64,000 nucleotides of DNA from Chitinophaga rhizophila (GTDB lineage: Bacteria; Bacteroidota; Bacteroidia; Chitinophagales; Chitinophagaceae): assembly GCF_019492185.1 (NCBI RefSeq), contig NZ_JAICCF010000004.1, positions 1 to 64,000 on the forward strand. The letters run 5' to 3'. Numbering within the stretch: the stretch's first letter is position 1; each line of letters opens with the position of its first letter. Made by a program: the position numbers and the translations under genes. The notes below the pieces were generated by a model, which made no database searches, was not told the origin of the DNA, and saw only the letters and a program-made list of their open reading frames with translations. This document shows, piece after piece, positions 42,769 through 50,128 of the stretch.

Positions 42769-43172
42769 CGCCGGATCTTGAAAATTAAATTCTATATGCT
42801 CACTATTGGACAATCGCATCTATAAGCTGATTAACGGTTGTGATTATACTGCTAATCGCAACAATACATATTTTGAAGAACATCTTATGTTAAATTTAGA
42901 TGTCTTCTCTAAAGATAAGCAATAATAATGCGAGACTTGTCAGGCGGGTAGGAGAATCTATGGTATATTTTGCTGCTATGCATGTATAAACTGTTGTTTC
43001 CGCCGTAGCATGTAAGGTAGCAATAAAAGAGAAGGGTGTATCAATGCGTGATACACCCTTCTCTTTTAGACTACCAGGTAGTCAATAGCGCCTTGTAGAC
43101 GTTTTTGTATATTTCAGTACATTCTGTACTTGAGATGCTTTTTCAACAATAGAATGTCAGATAAGTATCATG
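42769..43172. other. Intergenic region upstream of ppk1
   Basis: About 400 bp without a credible gene. It must hold the ppk1 promoter near 42820-42900. Its only clear structure is the long terminator hairpin at 43024-43068. Confidence 0.45.
43024..43068 (-). terminator. Perfect 20-bp hairpin, likely terminator of the panD-flippase transcript
   Basis: The arms at 43024-43043 and 43049-43068 are exact complements, with AAAAGAGAAGGGTGTATCA on the left and a 5-nt loop ATGCG. It lies about 105 nt past the stop of the flippase-like gene. It is among the strongest hairpins in the window and is symmetrical, so it could stop transcription on either strand. Confidence 0.8.
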
Positions 43173-44198
43173 TTAGCGGGCATCGGCAGGGGTACCTGTT
43201 TTAGCTGCCTGTACCTGCGTACGGTTCATTAAGGGTAGCGCGATCAGGCTGGCCAGTCCGACAATCAGTACCAGCAATGTCTGTGCAGACCATACAATCC
43301 AGCCAAAGGCATAGGCAGAGGTATCTAATACGCCGTATACCATAAGTGTACGTTGTACAAGGAACTGATAAGCACCGGTACCTCCAGGAGTTACAATCAT
43401 TCCGACACTGCCGATGATTAATACCGCCAGCGCTGCTTTGAGTCCGAGGTAACGGGTTTCCTCCATACAATAGAAGCCCAGATACATCATTGCAAAGTAC
43501 ATTACCCAGATGAGCACTGAATAGAATATAAACCACCCTTTCTTTTCCATTTTACCGATAGAACGGATACCATCCCATACACCATGTGCCAGTGCACGTA
43601 GTTTGATACCTATGCCTGAGCGGGCAATGAGGCGGAAGCCGATATAGCAAAGAAGAAGTATGCCAAGAACGATACCTGCCAGCAGCAGGGAGCGTGAACT
43701 TCCGGCAGCGCCCAGTTTATTTTCAACGGGGTGCCAGATCTCATTCAGAAATAGTCCGCCTATTACATCTATCTGTATAGCAACAGTAATCACCATGAGG
43801 ATGATGAGGAGCAGCATATCAACAGCGCGTTCTGCAATCATGGTACCCACCAGTTTGTCCACCGGGATCTTTTCATACCGTGCTACGATACCACAACGGG
43901 TTACTTCACCGAGCCGTGGCACTGCCAGATTAGCCAGGTAACCAACCATTACCGCAAAGAATGTATTCAACGTACCAGGATTGTAACCCAGTGGCTGCAT
44001 GATCAGCTTCCAGCGTACGGCCCTGTACCAGTGACTGGCAATACCGACAATGATAACCGGGATTAGCAGCCAGTAGTTGGCACGGCCAAGCGAGTTGAAA
44101 ATATCATCTTTTTCTTTGTCAGTAAGATTGTGTGTAACAAGCCAAACCAATCCTAGCCCAATGGCTAAAAAGCAGATAAACTTCAAAAATTTGGGCAT
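43173..44198 (-). CDS. Lysylphosphatidylglycerol synthase-type TM flippase-like protein (COG0392)
   Basis: A 341-residue membrane protein with about 8 helices, matching the transmembrane half of lysylphosphatidylglycerol synthases (COG0392/UPF0104). Marks are YRAVRWKLIMQPLG, AVMVGYLANLAVPRLGEVTRCG (the conserved PRxGE), MIAERAVDMLLLI and GSVGMIVTPGGTGAYQFLV. The catalytic lysyl-transfer domain is absent, so it is probably a lipid or glycolipid flippase of unknown substrate. It lies 28 nt after panD, an order (panC-panD-COG0392) that recurs in Bacteroidota. Confidence 0.87.
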   Translation of the reverse strand: MPKFLKFICFLAIGLGLVWLVTHNLTDKEKDDIFNSLGRANYWLLIPVIIVGIASHWYRAVRWKLIMQPLGYNPGTLNTFFAVMVGYLANLAVPRLGEVTRCGIVARYEKIPVDKLVGTMIAERAVDMLLLIILMVITVAIQIDVIGGLFLNEIWHPVENKLGAAGSSRSLLLAGIVLGILLLCYIGFRLIARSGIGIKLRALAHGVWDGIRSIGKMEKKGWFIFYSVLIWVMYFAMMYLGFYCMEETRYLGLKAALAVLIIGSVGMIVTPGGTGAYQFLVQRTLMVYGVLDTSAYAFGWIVWSAQTLLVLIVGLASLIALPLMNRTQVQAAKTGTPADAR

Positions 44199-44226
44199 AG
44201 TAATAGTAATTTTGGGGGATCAGCGG

Positions 44227-44571
44227 TTACAATTTATTATTATCCTTCGGGAAAATGGCAATCGGAGTATGTTTTTTAGCCTCCTCAAAATCCATAGATG
44301 CATAAGAGATAATGATAACGATATCGCCGACCGCACATAGACGGGCAGCGGGGCCATTCATGCAAACAACTCCTGAACCGCGTTTGCCTTTAATAATGTA
44401 TGTTTCCAGGCGTTCTCCGTTATTCACGTTCACAACCTGTACTTTCTCATATTCAATAAGGTTGGCAGCATCCAGCAGATCTTCATCAATAGTGATACTT
44501 CCTACGTATTGTAAGTTTGCTTCAGTAATAACTGCGCGATGGATCTTACTTTTCAGTACTTCAATATGCAT
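44227..44571 (-). CDS. panD: Aspartate 1-decarboxylase
   Basis: A 114-residue PanD proenzyme, which makes beta-alanine from aspartate. It self-cleaves between Gly and Ser in LQYVGSITIDEDL (about G24-S25) to form the pyruvoyl group. Other marks are SKIHRAVITEANL, NGERLETYIIKGKRGSG and VCMNGPAARLCAVGDIVIII, including the Asn and Ala turn before the barrel closes. It is in series with panC (139 nt upstream) and the flippase-like gene, with its own -7 element at 44615-44622. Confidence 0.96.
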   Translation of the reverse strand: MHIEVLKSKIHRAVITEANLQYVGSITIDEDLLDAANLIEYEKVQVVNVNNGERLETYIIKGKRGSGVVCMNGPAARLCAVGDIVIIISYASMDFEEAKKHTPIAIFPKDNNKL

Positions 44572-44614
44572 GTTAAATAGTTCCCACTCCTGTGGGCTGT
44601 TCTAGTGTGTATGG

Positions 44615-44622
44615 CAAAATTA
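44615..44622 (-). promoter_or_regulatory. -7 promoter element of panD
   Basis: Minus-strand TAATTTTG fits TAnnTTTG and lies 43 nt before the panD ATG, inside the panC-panD gap. panD and the flippase gene can therefore be transcribed apart from panC. Confidence 0.55.
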
Positions 44623-44710
44623 GGGAAAAAATACAATACGGCGTTGCTGCCAATTCAGACATCCTGCTGATGACTGCTCCGGCAGCAACACTGTATCAGT
44701 ACCGTACAGT

Positions 44711-45568
44711 TCAGTTGACCTGCATATTATCGATCAGTCTTACACCGCTGCTGTTCTCCCTGGCTGCAACAACTGCATACAGCGGTTCTTCACCGGTAAC
44801 TGAGGGGAATGCAATATTGCCATCAGGGAGGATAGACACCATTTCCAGGTAGTCTACATCGAATCCGTGATCTTTCAGCTGGCTCATACCTTTTTGTGAA
44901 AGCTCGTTCAATGGAGAACTCCCGATATGATCTTTTATATAAGTAAGCGCCCGGGAGATGTGAAGCGCATTTTGTCTTTCTGTCGGATTCAGACGCAGGT
45001 TGCGGCTGCTCATTGCCAGACCGTCAGTTTCGCGTAGGGTAGGGCAGATGACCAGTTCTACTTTGAGATCCAGCAATTTAATCAGCCGGTTGATAATCAG
45101 GCATTGCTGGAAGTCCTTTTGTCCCATAAAGAGCTTATCTGGATTAACCAGGCCCAGTAATTTATGTACTACCTGCCCAACACCCTGGAAGTGGCCTGGC
45201 CGGTGTGCGCCTTCAAGTACACTTTCCAGTTCGCCGAAATCATAATGCATGTCAGGAGTGAGTCCGTTAGGATACATTTCCTGCACAGTTGGCAGGAACA
45301 GTACGTCATTACCTGCAGCAGCCAATAGTTGAACGTCCTGATCTATAGTAATGGGATATTTTTCAAAATCCGCCGGGTCATTGAACTGAGTGGGGTTGAC
45401 AAAGATGCTGCAAACTACCAGATCGCTATTTTCTTTTGCAGCAGCGATCAGGGAGAGGTGACCTTGATGCAATGCGCCCATAGTAGGCACAAAACCAATA
45501 CGTTTGCCTTCTTTCCTTGCTGATGATAAATGCCTTTCGAGATCGTCTCTCCGCTTGAACAGATACAT
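44711..45568 (-). CDS. panC: Pantoate-beta-alanine ligase
   Basis: A 285-residue PanC, which joins pantoate and beta-alanine with ATP to give pantothenate. Motifs are GFVPTMGALHQGHLSLI (HxGH, ATP site), CSIFVNPTQFNDPADFEKYP, MGQKDFQQCLII (KMSKS-like) and SSRNLRLNPTERQNA. The family is a class I aminoacyl-tRNA-synthetase relative. Complete length. It is divergent from a GT5-like half protein, a gene pair often found next to each other in Bacteroidota. Confidence 0.96.
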   Translation of the reverse strand: MYLFKRRDDLERHLSSARKEGKRIGFVPTMGALHQGHLSLIAAAKENSDLVVCSIFVNPTQFNDPADFEKYPITIDQDVQLLAAAGNDVLFLPTVQEMYPNGLTPDMHYDFGELESVLEGAHRPGHFQGVGQVVHKLLGLVNPDKLFMGQKDFQQCLIINRLIKLLDLKVELVICPTLRETDGLAMSSRNLRLNPTERQNALHISRALTYIKDHIGSSPLNELSQKGMSQLKDHGFDVDYLEMVSILPDGNIAFPSVTGEEPLYAVVAARENSSGVRLIDNMQVN

Positions 45569-45602
45569 AATTTATTGCTTAAAAGGATGTTAAAAGTGCC
45601 AA

Positions 45603-45638
45603 TTTGTCTTTTCTTCCGTTAAAAATCCGTAATTTTGC
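45603..45638 (+). promoter_or_regulatory. Promoter of the GT5-like gene
   Basis: TTTG at 45603-45606 and TAATTTTGC at 45630-45638, 23 nt apart, fit the Bacteroidota promoter. The ATG at 45678 follows 39 nt later. Confidence 0.6.
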
Positions 45639-45677
45639 AAACCAAATTAAAAATTACTGCATTAATATCAGCATTAG

Positions 45678-46496
45678 ATGTCCACAAAGAAACGAATTCT
45701 TTTTATTGCTCAGGAAATGTCGCCGTATCTGGAATTAACAGATTATGCGAATATGGTCAATAAAATGGCGATTAAGTCCAATGAGTCCGGTCTGGAAGTG
45801 CGTGTGATCATGCCCCGATTTGGCATTATCAACGAGAGAAGGCACCGGTTACACGAGGTGGTAAGACTGTCTGGCATTAACATTGTGATTGAGGGTGACG
45901 ACTATCCATTGATTATCAAAGTAGCATCTCTGCCGAATGCCCGTTTACAGGTTTATTTCCTGGATAACGAGGACTATTTCAAACGTAAGACGTTATTTAC
46001 GGATGAAAATGAGCAGTTCTATGACGATAATGCAGCCCGTGCAGTATTTTTCTGTAAAGGTGCATTGGAGACCGTTAAGAAGTTTGGCTGGCCGCCGGAC
46101 ATCATTCATTGCAGCGGATGGATGACATCACTGATCCCTTTATATCTGAAGACTGCCTACAAGAAAGAACCGGTATTTGCCCATTCCAAAGTAGTTTACT
46201 CTATGGAGCCTAACTCATTCAAGGAAAAACTCGGCGCCGGCTTTGTCAAGAAAGCAACCATCAGCACCCAGATCAAAGAAAAAGACCTGGAGCTGTATAA
46301 AGAGGGTACCAACAGTGCACTGAACAGAGGCGCAGGTAAATACGCCGATGCAGTTGTACTGGCAGGAGAAAAAACAGAAAAGAAAGTAGTAGATGAACTG
46401 AAAGCGGAAAAAGGCAAGATCATCCTCCCTTACAAAAAGGAAAACGAAGATCTGGCAGACTACCTGCAGTTGTATACTCAACTACTTGGAAAATAA
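45678..46496 (+). CDS. Glycogen/starch synthase N-terminal domain-like protein (GT5 half)
   Basis: A 272-residue protein matching only the N-terminal Rossmann half of GT5 glycogen synthases: RILFIAQEMSPYLELTDYAN, VRVIMPRFGIINERRHRLHEV, QVYFLDNEDYFKRKTLF, YDDNAARAVFFCKGALETV and WPPDIIHCSGWMTSLIPLYL. The usual K-x-G-G-L motif near the start is replaced by YLELTDYANM, and the C-terminal nucleotide-sugar domain is missing, so catalysis is doubtful. Similar short proteins are widespread in Bacteroidota, next to panC, and may be regulatory or bind sugars. It ends at a strong terminator. Confidence 0.85.
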   Translation: MSTKKRILFIAQEMSPYLELTDYANMVNKMAIKSNESGLEVRVIMPRFGIINERRHRLHEVVRLSGINIVIEGDDYPLIIKVASLPNARLQVYFLDNEDYFKRKTLFTDENEQFYDDNAARAVFFCKGALETVKKFGWPPDIIHCSGWMTSLIPLYLKTAYKKEPVFAHSKVVYSMEPNSFKEKLGAGFVKKATISTQIKEKDLELYKEGTNSALNRGAGKYADAVVLAGEKTEKKVVDELKAEKGKIILPYKKENEDLADYLQLYTQLLGK

Positions 46497-46511
46497 TTCT
46501 TACCAGCAGAA

Positions 46512-46540
46512 AAAAGCCTCGCAGCAAGCGAGGCTTTTTT
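46512..46540 (+). terminator. Terminator after the GT5-like gene
   Basis: AAAAGCCTCG (46512-46521) pairs with CGAGGCTTTT (46529-46538), followed by TTTT. Confidence 0.9.
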
Positions 46541-46574
46541 TATTGACACAAAGTTCATTCTCAAACTTTTTTCC

Positions 46575-46582
46575 TATTTTTG
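46575..46582 (+). promoter_or_regulatory. -7 promoter element of metK
   Basis: TATTTTTG fits TAnnTTTG. The predicted mRNA starts close to 46589, just where the leader hairpin begins. Confidence 0.55.
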
Positions 46583-46588
46583 GCCCGG

Positions 46589-46630
46589 TTTACCATTAGG
46601 CTTACCACCAAAAGGCAAAATAATGGTAAA
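46589..46630 (+). promoter_or_regulatory. metK: Structured 5' leader of metK
   Basis: TTTACCATTA (46589-46598) pairs perfectly with TAATGGTAAA (46621-46630); the 22-nt loop could form an inner GCTT/AAGGC stem. GGCTT at the loop start is also complementary to AAGCC at about 46653-46657, near the ATG at 46676, which would allow a tertiary pairing. It does not match a SAM riboswitch class I could recognise. It may be a new regulatory element or only a stable 5' end. Confidence 0.4.
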
Positions 46631-46675
46631 TTGTACTAAACATTACTAATCTAAAAGCCGAAATTCAATTATTTT

Positions 46676-47929
46676 ATGCCTTACTTATTTACCTCAGAAT
46701 CCGTTTCCGAAGGTCATCCGGATAAAGTGGCCGATCAGATATCCGACGCATTAATTGATCATTTCCTCGCTTATGATACTACCTCCAAAGTAGCTTGTGA
46801 AACCCTGGTTACAACCGGTCAGGTGGTATTGGCTGGCGAAGTTAAATCTGAAGCTTACCTGGATGTGCAGGAAATTGCTCGTGAGGTAATCCGTAAGATC
46901 GGCTATACGAAGAGCGAGTACATGTTCGAGGCTAACTCCTGCGGTATCTTCTCGGCTATCCACGAACAATCACCTGATATCAACCAGGGCGTTGAACGTA
47001 AAAGTCCAGAAGAACAAGGCGCTGGCGACCAGGGTATGATGTTCGGTTACGCTACCCGTGAAACTGATAACTATATGCCGCTGGCACTCGATCTGGCACA
47101 TAAACTCCTGATCGAACTCGCTGCTATCCGCCGCGAAAATAAAGAGATCTCCTACCTGCGCCCTGATGCGAAATCTCAGGTAACAATTGAATATTCTGAC
47201 GATAACAAACCTGTACGTATTGATACTATTGTTATCTCTACTCAGCACGATGACTTCGATACAGAAGATAAAATGCTGGCCAAGATCAAGGAAGATATGA
47301 TCAAAATCCTGATCCCACGTGTTAAAGCACAGCTGAAACCTGAGTTACAGCCGCTCTTCACTGATCAGATCACCTATCATATTAATCCAACAGGCAAATT
47401 CGTTATCGGTGGTCCTCACGGCGATACCGGTCTGACCGGCCGTAAAATTATCGTAGATACCTACGGTGGTAAAGGTGCACACGGCGGTGGCGCATTCTCC
47501 GGTAAAGATCCTTCCAAAGTAGACCGTTCCGCTGCATACGCAACCCGTCACATCGCTAAAAACCTGGTTGCTGCCGGTCTTTGTGATGAAGTTCTGGTAC
47601 AGGTTTCTTATGCTATCGGTGTGGCTAAACCTTGCGGTCTGTTCATCGATACGCACGGTACCGCCAAAGTTCAGATGACTGACGGTGAGATCGCTAGAAA
47701 GGTAGAAGAGATCTTTGACCTTCGTCCTTACGCTATCGAACAGCGCCTGAAACTGCGTAATCCTATCTATAGCGACACAGCCGCTTACGGTCACATGGGT
47801 CGTGAAAGCAAAGTAGTTTCTAAAGTATTCAACAAAGGTAAAAAGAACGAGAAGAAAGTAGATGTTGAGCTGTTTACCTGGGAGAAACTGGACTACGTTG
47901 ATAAAGTAAAAGCAGCATTCGGTCTGTAA
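46676..47929 (+). CDS. metK: S-adenosylmethionine synthetase
   Basis: A 417-residue MetK, which makes S-adenosylmethionine from methionine and ATP. Family signatures are LFTSESVSEGHPDKVADQIS, the GAGDQGMMFGYATRET hexapeptide region (about 118), GGPHGDTGLTGRKIIVDTYG and the P-loop-like GGGAFSGKDPSKVDRSAAY. The start at the ATG 46676 gives the full N-terminus. A strong terminator follows at 47951-47982. The gene appears monocistronic, with an unusual structured leader. Confidence 0.97.
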   Translation: MPYLFTSESVSEGHPDKVADQISDALIDHFLAYDTTSKVACETLVTTGQVVLAGEVKSEAYLDVQEIAREVIRKIGYTKSEYMFEANSCGIFSAIHEQSPDINQGVERKSPEEQGAGDQGMMFGYATRETDNYMPLALDLAHKLLIELAAIRRENKEISYLRPDAKSQVTIEYSDDNKPVRIDTIVISTQHDDFDTEDKMLAKIKEDMIKILIPRVKAQLKPELQPLFTDQITYHINPTGKFVIGGPHGDTGLTGRKIIVDTYGGKGAHGGGAFSGKDPSKVDRSAAYATRHIAKNLVAAGLCDEVLVQVSYAIGVAKPCGLFIDTHGTAKVQMTDGEIARKVEEIFDLRPYAIEQRLKLRNPIYSDTAAYGHMGRESKVVSKVFNKGKKNEKKVDVELFTWEKLDYVDKVKAAFGL

Positions 47930-47950
47930 TCAGGTCATGCTTATAATATA

Positions 47951-47982
47951 AAGGGCTGTCTCGCAGGAGATAGCCCTTTTTT
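47951..47982 (+). terminator. Terminator after metK
   Basis: AAGGGCTGTCTC (47951-47962) pairs with GAGATAGCCCTT (47968-47979), with one G-T, then a T-run. Confidence 0.88.
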
Positions 47983-48016
47983 ATTGCCTTACTCCTCAGC
48001 ACTTCCCGGAAAAAGC

Positions 48017-48043
48017 GAAGGTGCACTGTAAAAGTACACCTTC
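48017..48043 (-). terminator. Candidate terminator of the polysaccharide operon
   Basis: GAAGGTGCACT (48017-48027) pairs with AGTACACCTTC (48033-48043) with one mismatch around GTAAA. On the minus strand it is followed by GCTTTTTCC. It lies about 94 nt past the last stop codon of the operon. Confidence 0.65.
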
Positions 48044-48136
48044 TGGTTTTGCTTGTGGGCGGTTTATCAATAAGAAGTTGTCGTTAATGTTGCTGTAATG
48101 GTGTGCCTTGCGGCATATTAACTTGTCTGCCTGTTA

Positions 48137-48967
48137 CTATCTTGATACCTTGCTGTAACTGCCTTTATGCCTTTGTACCGGAGCCGGTACGCGCTTAAAT
48201 TGTAACATCCATTCGTAAATATTCAGATTATCTGTACTGTCTCTGTAGGCAGGGTCATAAAACTCATGCCATCCGGTATGCGCTTTTTCATGCCTTGTAA
48301 GCTTTACCAGGCCCTTTTGATAGTGATTGGTACTATCTATACAACGCAGGCTGTTTTCGAGAAACTGGGGCTCTGCACTGCCTGCAAAATACCAGGCATG
48401 TAGACCTGCATCACTTACCAGTTTAAAACGGCTGTAATTTTCAGGATACATCGGTGGCGGAGACATAGGTACAGCTGCCGCAATCCTGGAAGTAAGCCTT
48501 TTGCTTTCTGTCATAGACATCAGGGTACACCATCCGCCTGCACTATAGCCTGTCAGATAAATGCGGGAAGTATCAACTGGATATTTCTTCACCACATCAT
48601 TCAGGATAAATTCCAGCTGCGAAGGATTAATACCCCAGCTTTCGGCTAAAGGTGCCAGTACAATAAACTTATACAACTTGCCGTCGTCTTTATTAACGGC
48701 CTGTATTTTACGGCCCTCCCTGATCTGGCGGGGAATACCTTCCCGGTAAAGTTTTGAGATGTCATGACCTGCTATGCTGCGGCCATGAAAACAGATGATC
48801 AGTGGATATTTTTCCTTGGCGTTTCCCTGAGGAACGTGCAGCAACGCCGGCACTTTGTGCCAATCATCGGTAGGGACAGTGATCTCCCTGAATGTTCCCA
48901 GAGGACCAGGCGCTCCTGCGATCGTTAGGATAATCAACAGGGCGAAGAGTAAAAATCGTTTCATCAT
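48137..48967 (-). CDS. Exported alpha/beta hydrolase (esterase/PHB depolymerase-like)
   Basis: A 276-residue hydrolase with a signal peptide (residues 1-18, FLLFALLIILTIAGAP). The serine elbow is LTGYSAGGWCTLMSM (Ser about 141), an oxyanion region KYPLIICFHGRS lies at about 53-64 and the His is in AHTGWHEFYDP (about 236). The acid follows WYFAGSAEPQF, with Glu in place of the usual Asp. It resembles carboxylesterase or PHB-depolymerase-like secreted enzymes. It ends the polysaccharide operon, its ATG directly following the upstream stop codon. It may trim acyl groups or sugars of the product. The giant protein at the right edge carries a similar hydrolase domain. Confidence 0.82.
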   Translation of the reverse strand: MMKRFLLFALLIILTIAGAPGPLGTFREITVPTDDWHKVPALLHVPQGNAKEKYPLIICFHGRSIAGHDISKLYREGIPRQIREGRKIQAVNKDDGKLYKFIVLAPLAESWGINPSQLEFILNDVVKKYPVDTSRIYLTGYSAGGWCTLMSMTESKRLTSRIAAAVPMSPPPMYPENYSRFKLVSDAGLHAWYFAGSAEPQFLENSLRCIDSTNHYQKGLVKLTRHEKAHTGWHEFYDPAYRDSTDNLNIYEWMLQFKRVPAPVQRHKGSYSKVSR

Positions 48968-50128
48968 TTAGTTTTTAGTACTCAATGTGCTTGCCTTAAC
49001 CGGTGTGTTGCCGGTCGTGAACTTGTCTTTAAGTTGAATAAATCGTTGTTCAATAACATAAAAGCTAAGTACCGCAAAACCATACACTACCGGTATATCC
49101 ACCAGGAATAACCAATACTTATTGCTTTCGCTTACAGGTACCCATCTTTCAATCAGTTGTGTTTGTATTACCCAATGCAAAATGTACATGCCATAAGACA
49201 CCTTTCCGATTGCCACCAGTATCCGGTTCTCCAGTACTTTTTTTATCAGGTTCCCTGCAAAACTCCGCTGATCTGACACCAATAGTAACAGCAGCGACGC
49301 CGCACTGCAATTCAGTACAGTATAATACCATACATGCTGATAGCTGTTTATGTCTCCGAAGTTGTAACCCATTGACGTTGGCAGCGAGTGACCATGGCTC
49401 TCGGCAAAGTAATTAGCCAATCCTGCAAATAACGCAAGTGCAACTCCTGATACAAACAGCCATTCCGGACGTTTAATCCGATCTTTAAGTCCAAGTAGCG
49501 GAATGGCCAGTCCGGTGAAGAAAGCATCCAAATGACTGAACGGAAACCAGTATATCACATCAAATACTTCAAAATCTCCCTTGCCACTTTGCATCAGGTA
49601 ATTACCGAAGGACCAGCGGAACACAGGACCTGCAATTAACACTGCTATCATCAATGCCCGTAGCGAAGGCCCGGATAACAGGAAGATGATGAAAGGAAAA
49701 AACAGATAAAACTGCTCTTCCACACACAACGACCAGAAATGCGTATACACGGGACTTTCATGCCAGCTGTTGCTGATCCTTGTCAGGTTAAATGTATATG
49801 TAGATAAGTAGGGGAGGTCCTGGAAATAGCGTGGCGGAAAAGCCGTTATCAGACAGATGACCACAAACACCGCCAGGTAAATGTAATACAACGGGAAAAT
49901 ACGCAGGCTTCTCCTGATCCAGAATTTCTTCAGCCTTTGGAATAAAGATGCTGGCCTTTCTTTTTCTTTCAATAATATCGTACTGATCAGATATCCTGAT
50001 AGTACAAAGAAAAGCTGCACGCCCATCCATCCAAAACGTATAATACCGAAGTGGAAGGCCATCACCAGTAATATCGCAATGGCACGGACGCCATCCAGGC
50101 TCTTTATATAGTTTGGCTGTGTTTGCAT
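48968..50128 (-). CDS. OafA-type membrane acyltransferase (acyltransferase 3)
   Basis: A 386-residue integral membrane O-acyltransferase with about 10 helices. Marks of the acyltransferase-3 family are KSLDGVRAIAILLVMAFHFG, VQLFFVLSGYLIS, KKFWIRRSLRIFPLYY and HFWSLCVEEQFYLFFP. There is no C-terminal SGNH domain. It should add acetyl or another acyl group to surface sugars. The start codon overlaps the stop of the upstream GT-C gene (TAATG), and the hydrolase gene follows with no gap, so all three are coupled. It is one of two such enzymes in the operon. Confidence 0.92.
   Translation of the reverse strand: MQTQPNYIKSLDGVRAIAILLVMAFHFGIIRFGWMGVQLFFVLSGYLISTILLKEKERPASLFQRLKKFWIRRSLRIFPLYYIYLAVFVVICLITAFPPRYFQDLPYLSTYTFNLTRISNSWHESPVYTHFWSLCVEEQFYLFFPFIIFLLSGPSLRALMIAVLIAGPVFRWSFGNYLMQSGKGDFEVFDVIYWFPFSHLDAFFTGLAIPLLGLKDRIKRPEWLFVSGVALALFAGLANYFAESHGHSLPTSMGYNFGDINSYQHVWYYTVLNCSAASLLLLLVSDQRSFAGNLIKKVLENRILVAIGKVSYGMYILHWVIQTQLIERWVPVSESNKYWLFLVDIPVVYGFAVLSFYVIEQRFIQLKDKFTTGNTPVKASTLSTKN

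Noticed and set aside
43024..43068. Long perfect inverted repeat as a transposon end
   Set aside because: A 20-bp hairpin with a 5-nt loop placed just after a gene is best read as a terminator; there is no transposase and no target duplication.
46589..46660. SAM-II or SAM-I riboswitch before metK
   Set aside because: The conserved core sequences of these classes are not present; only an inverted repeat and a short possible loop pairing are seen.
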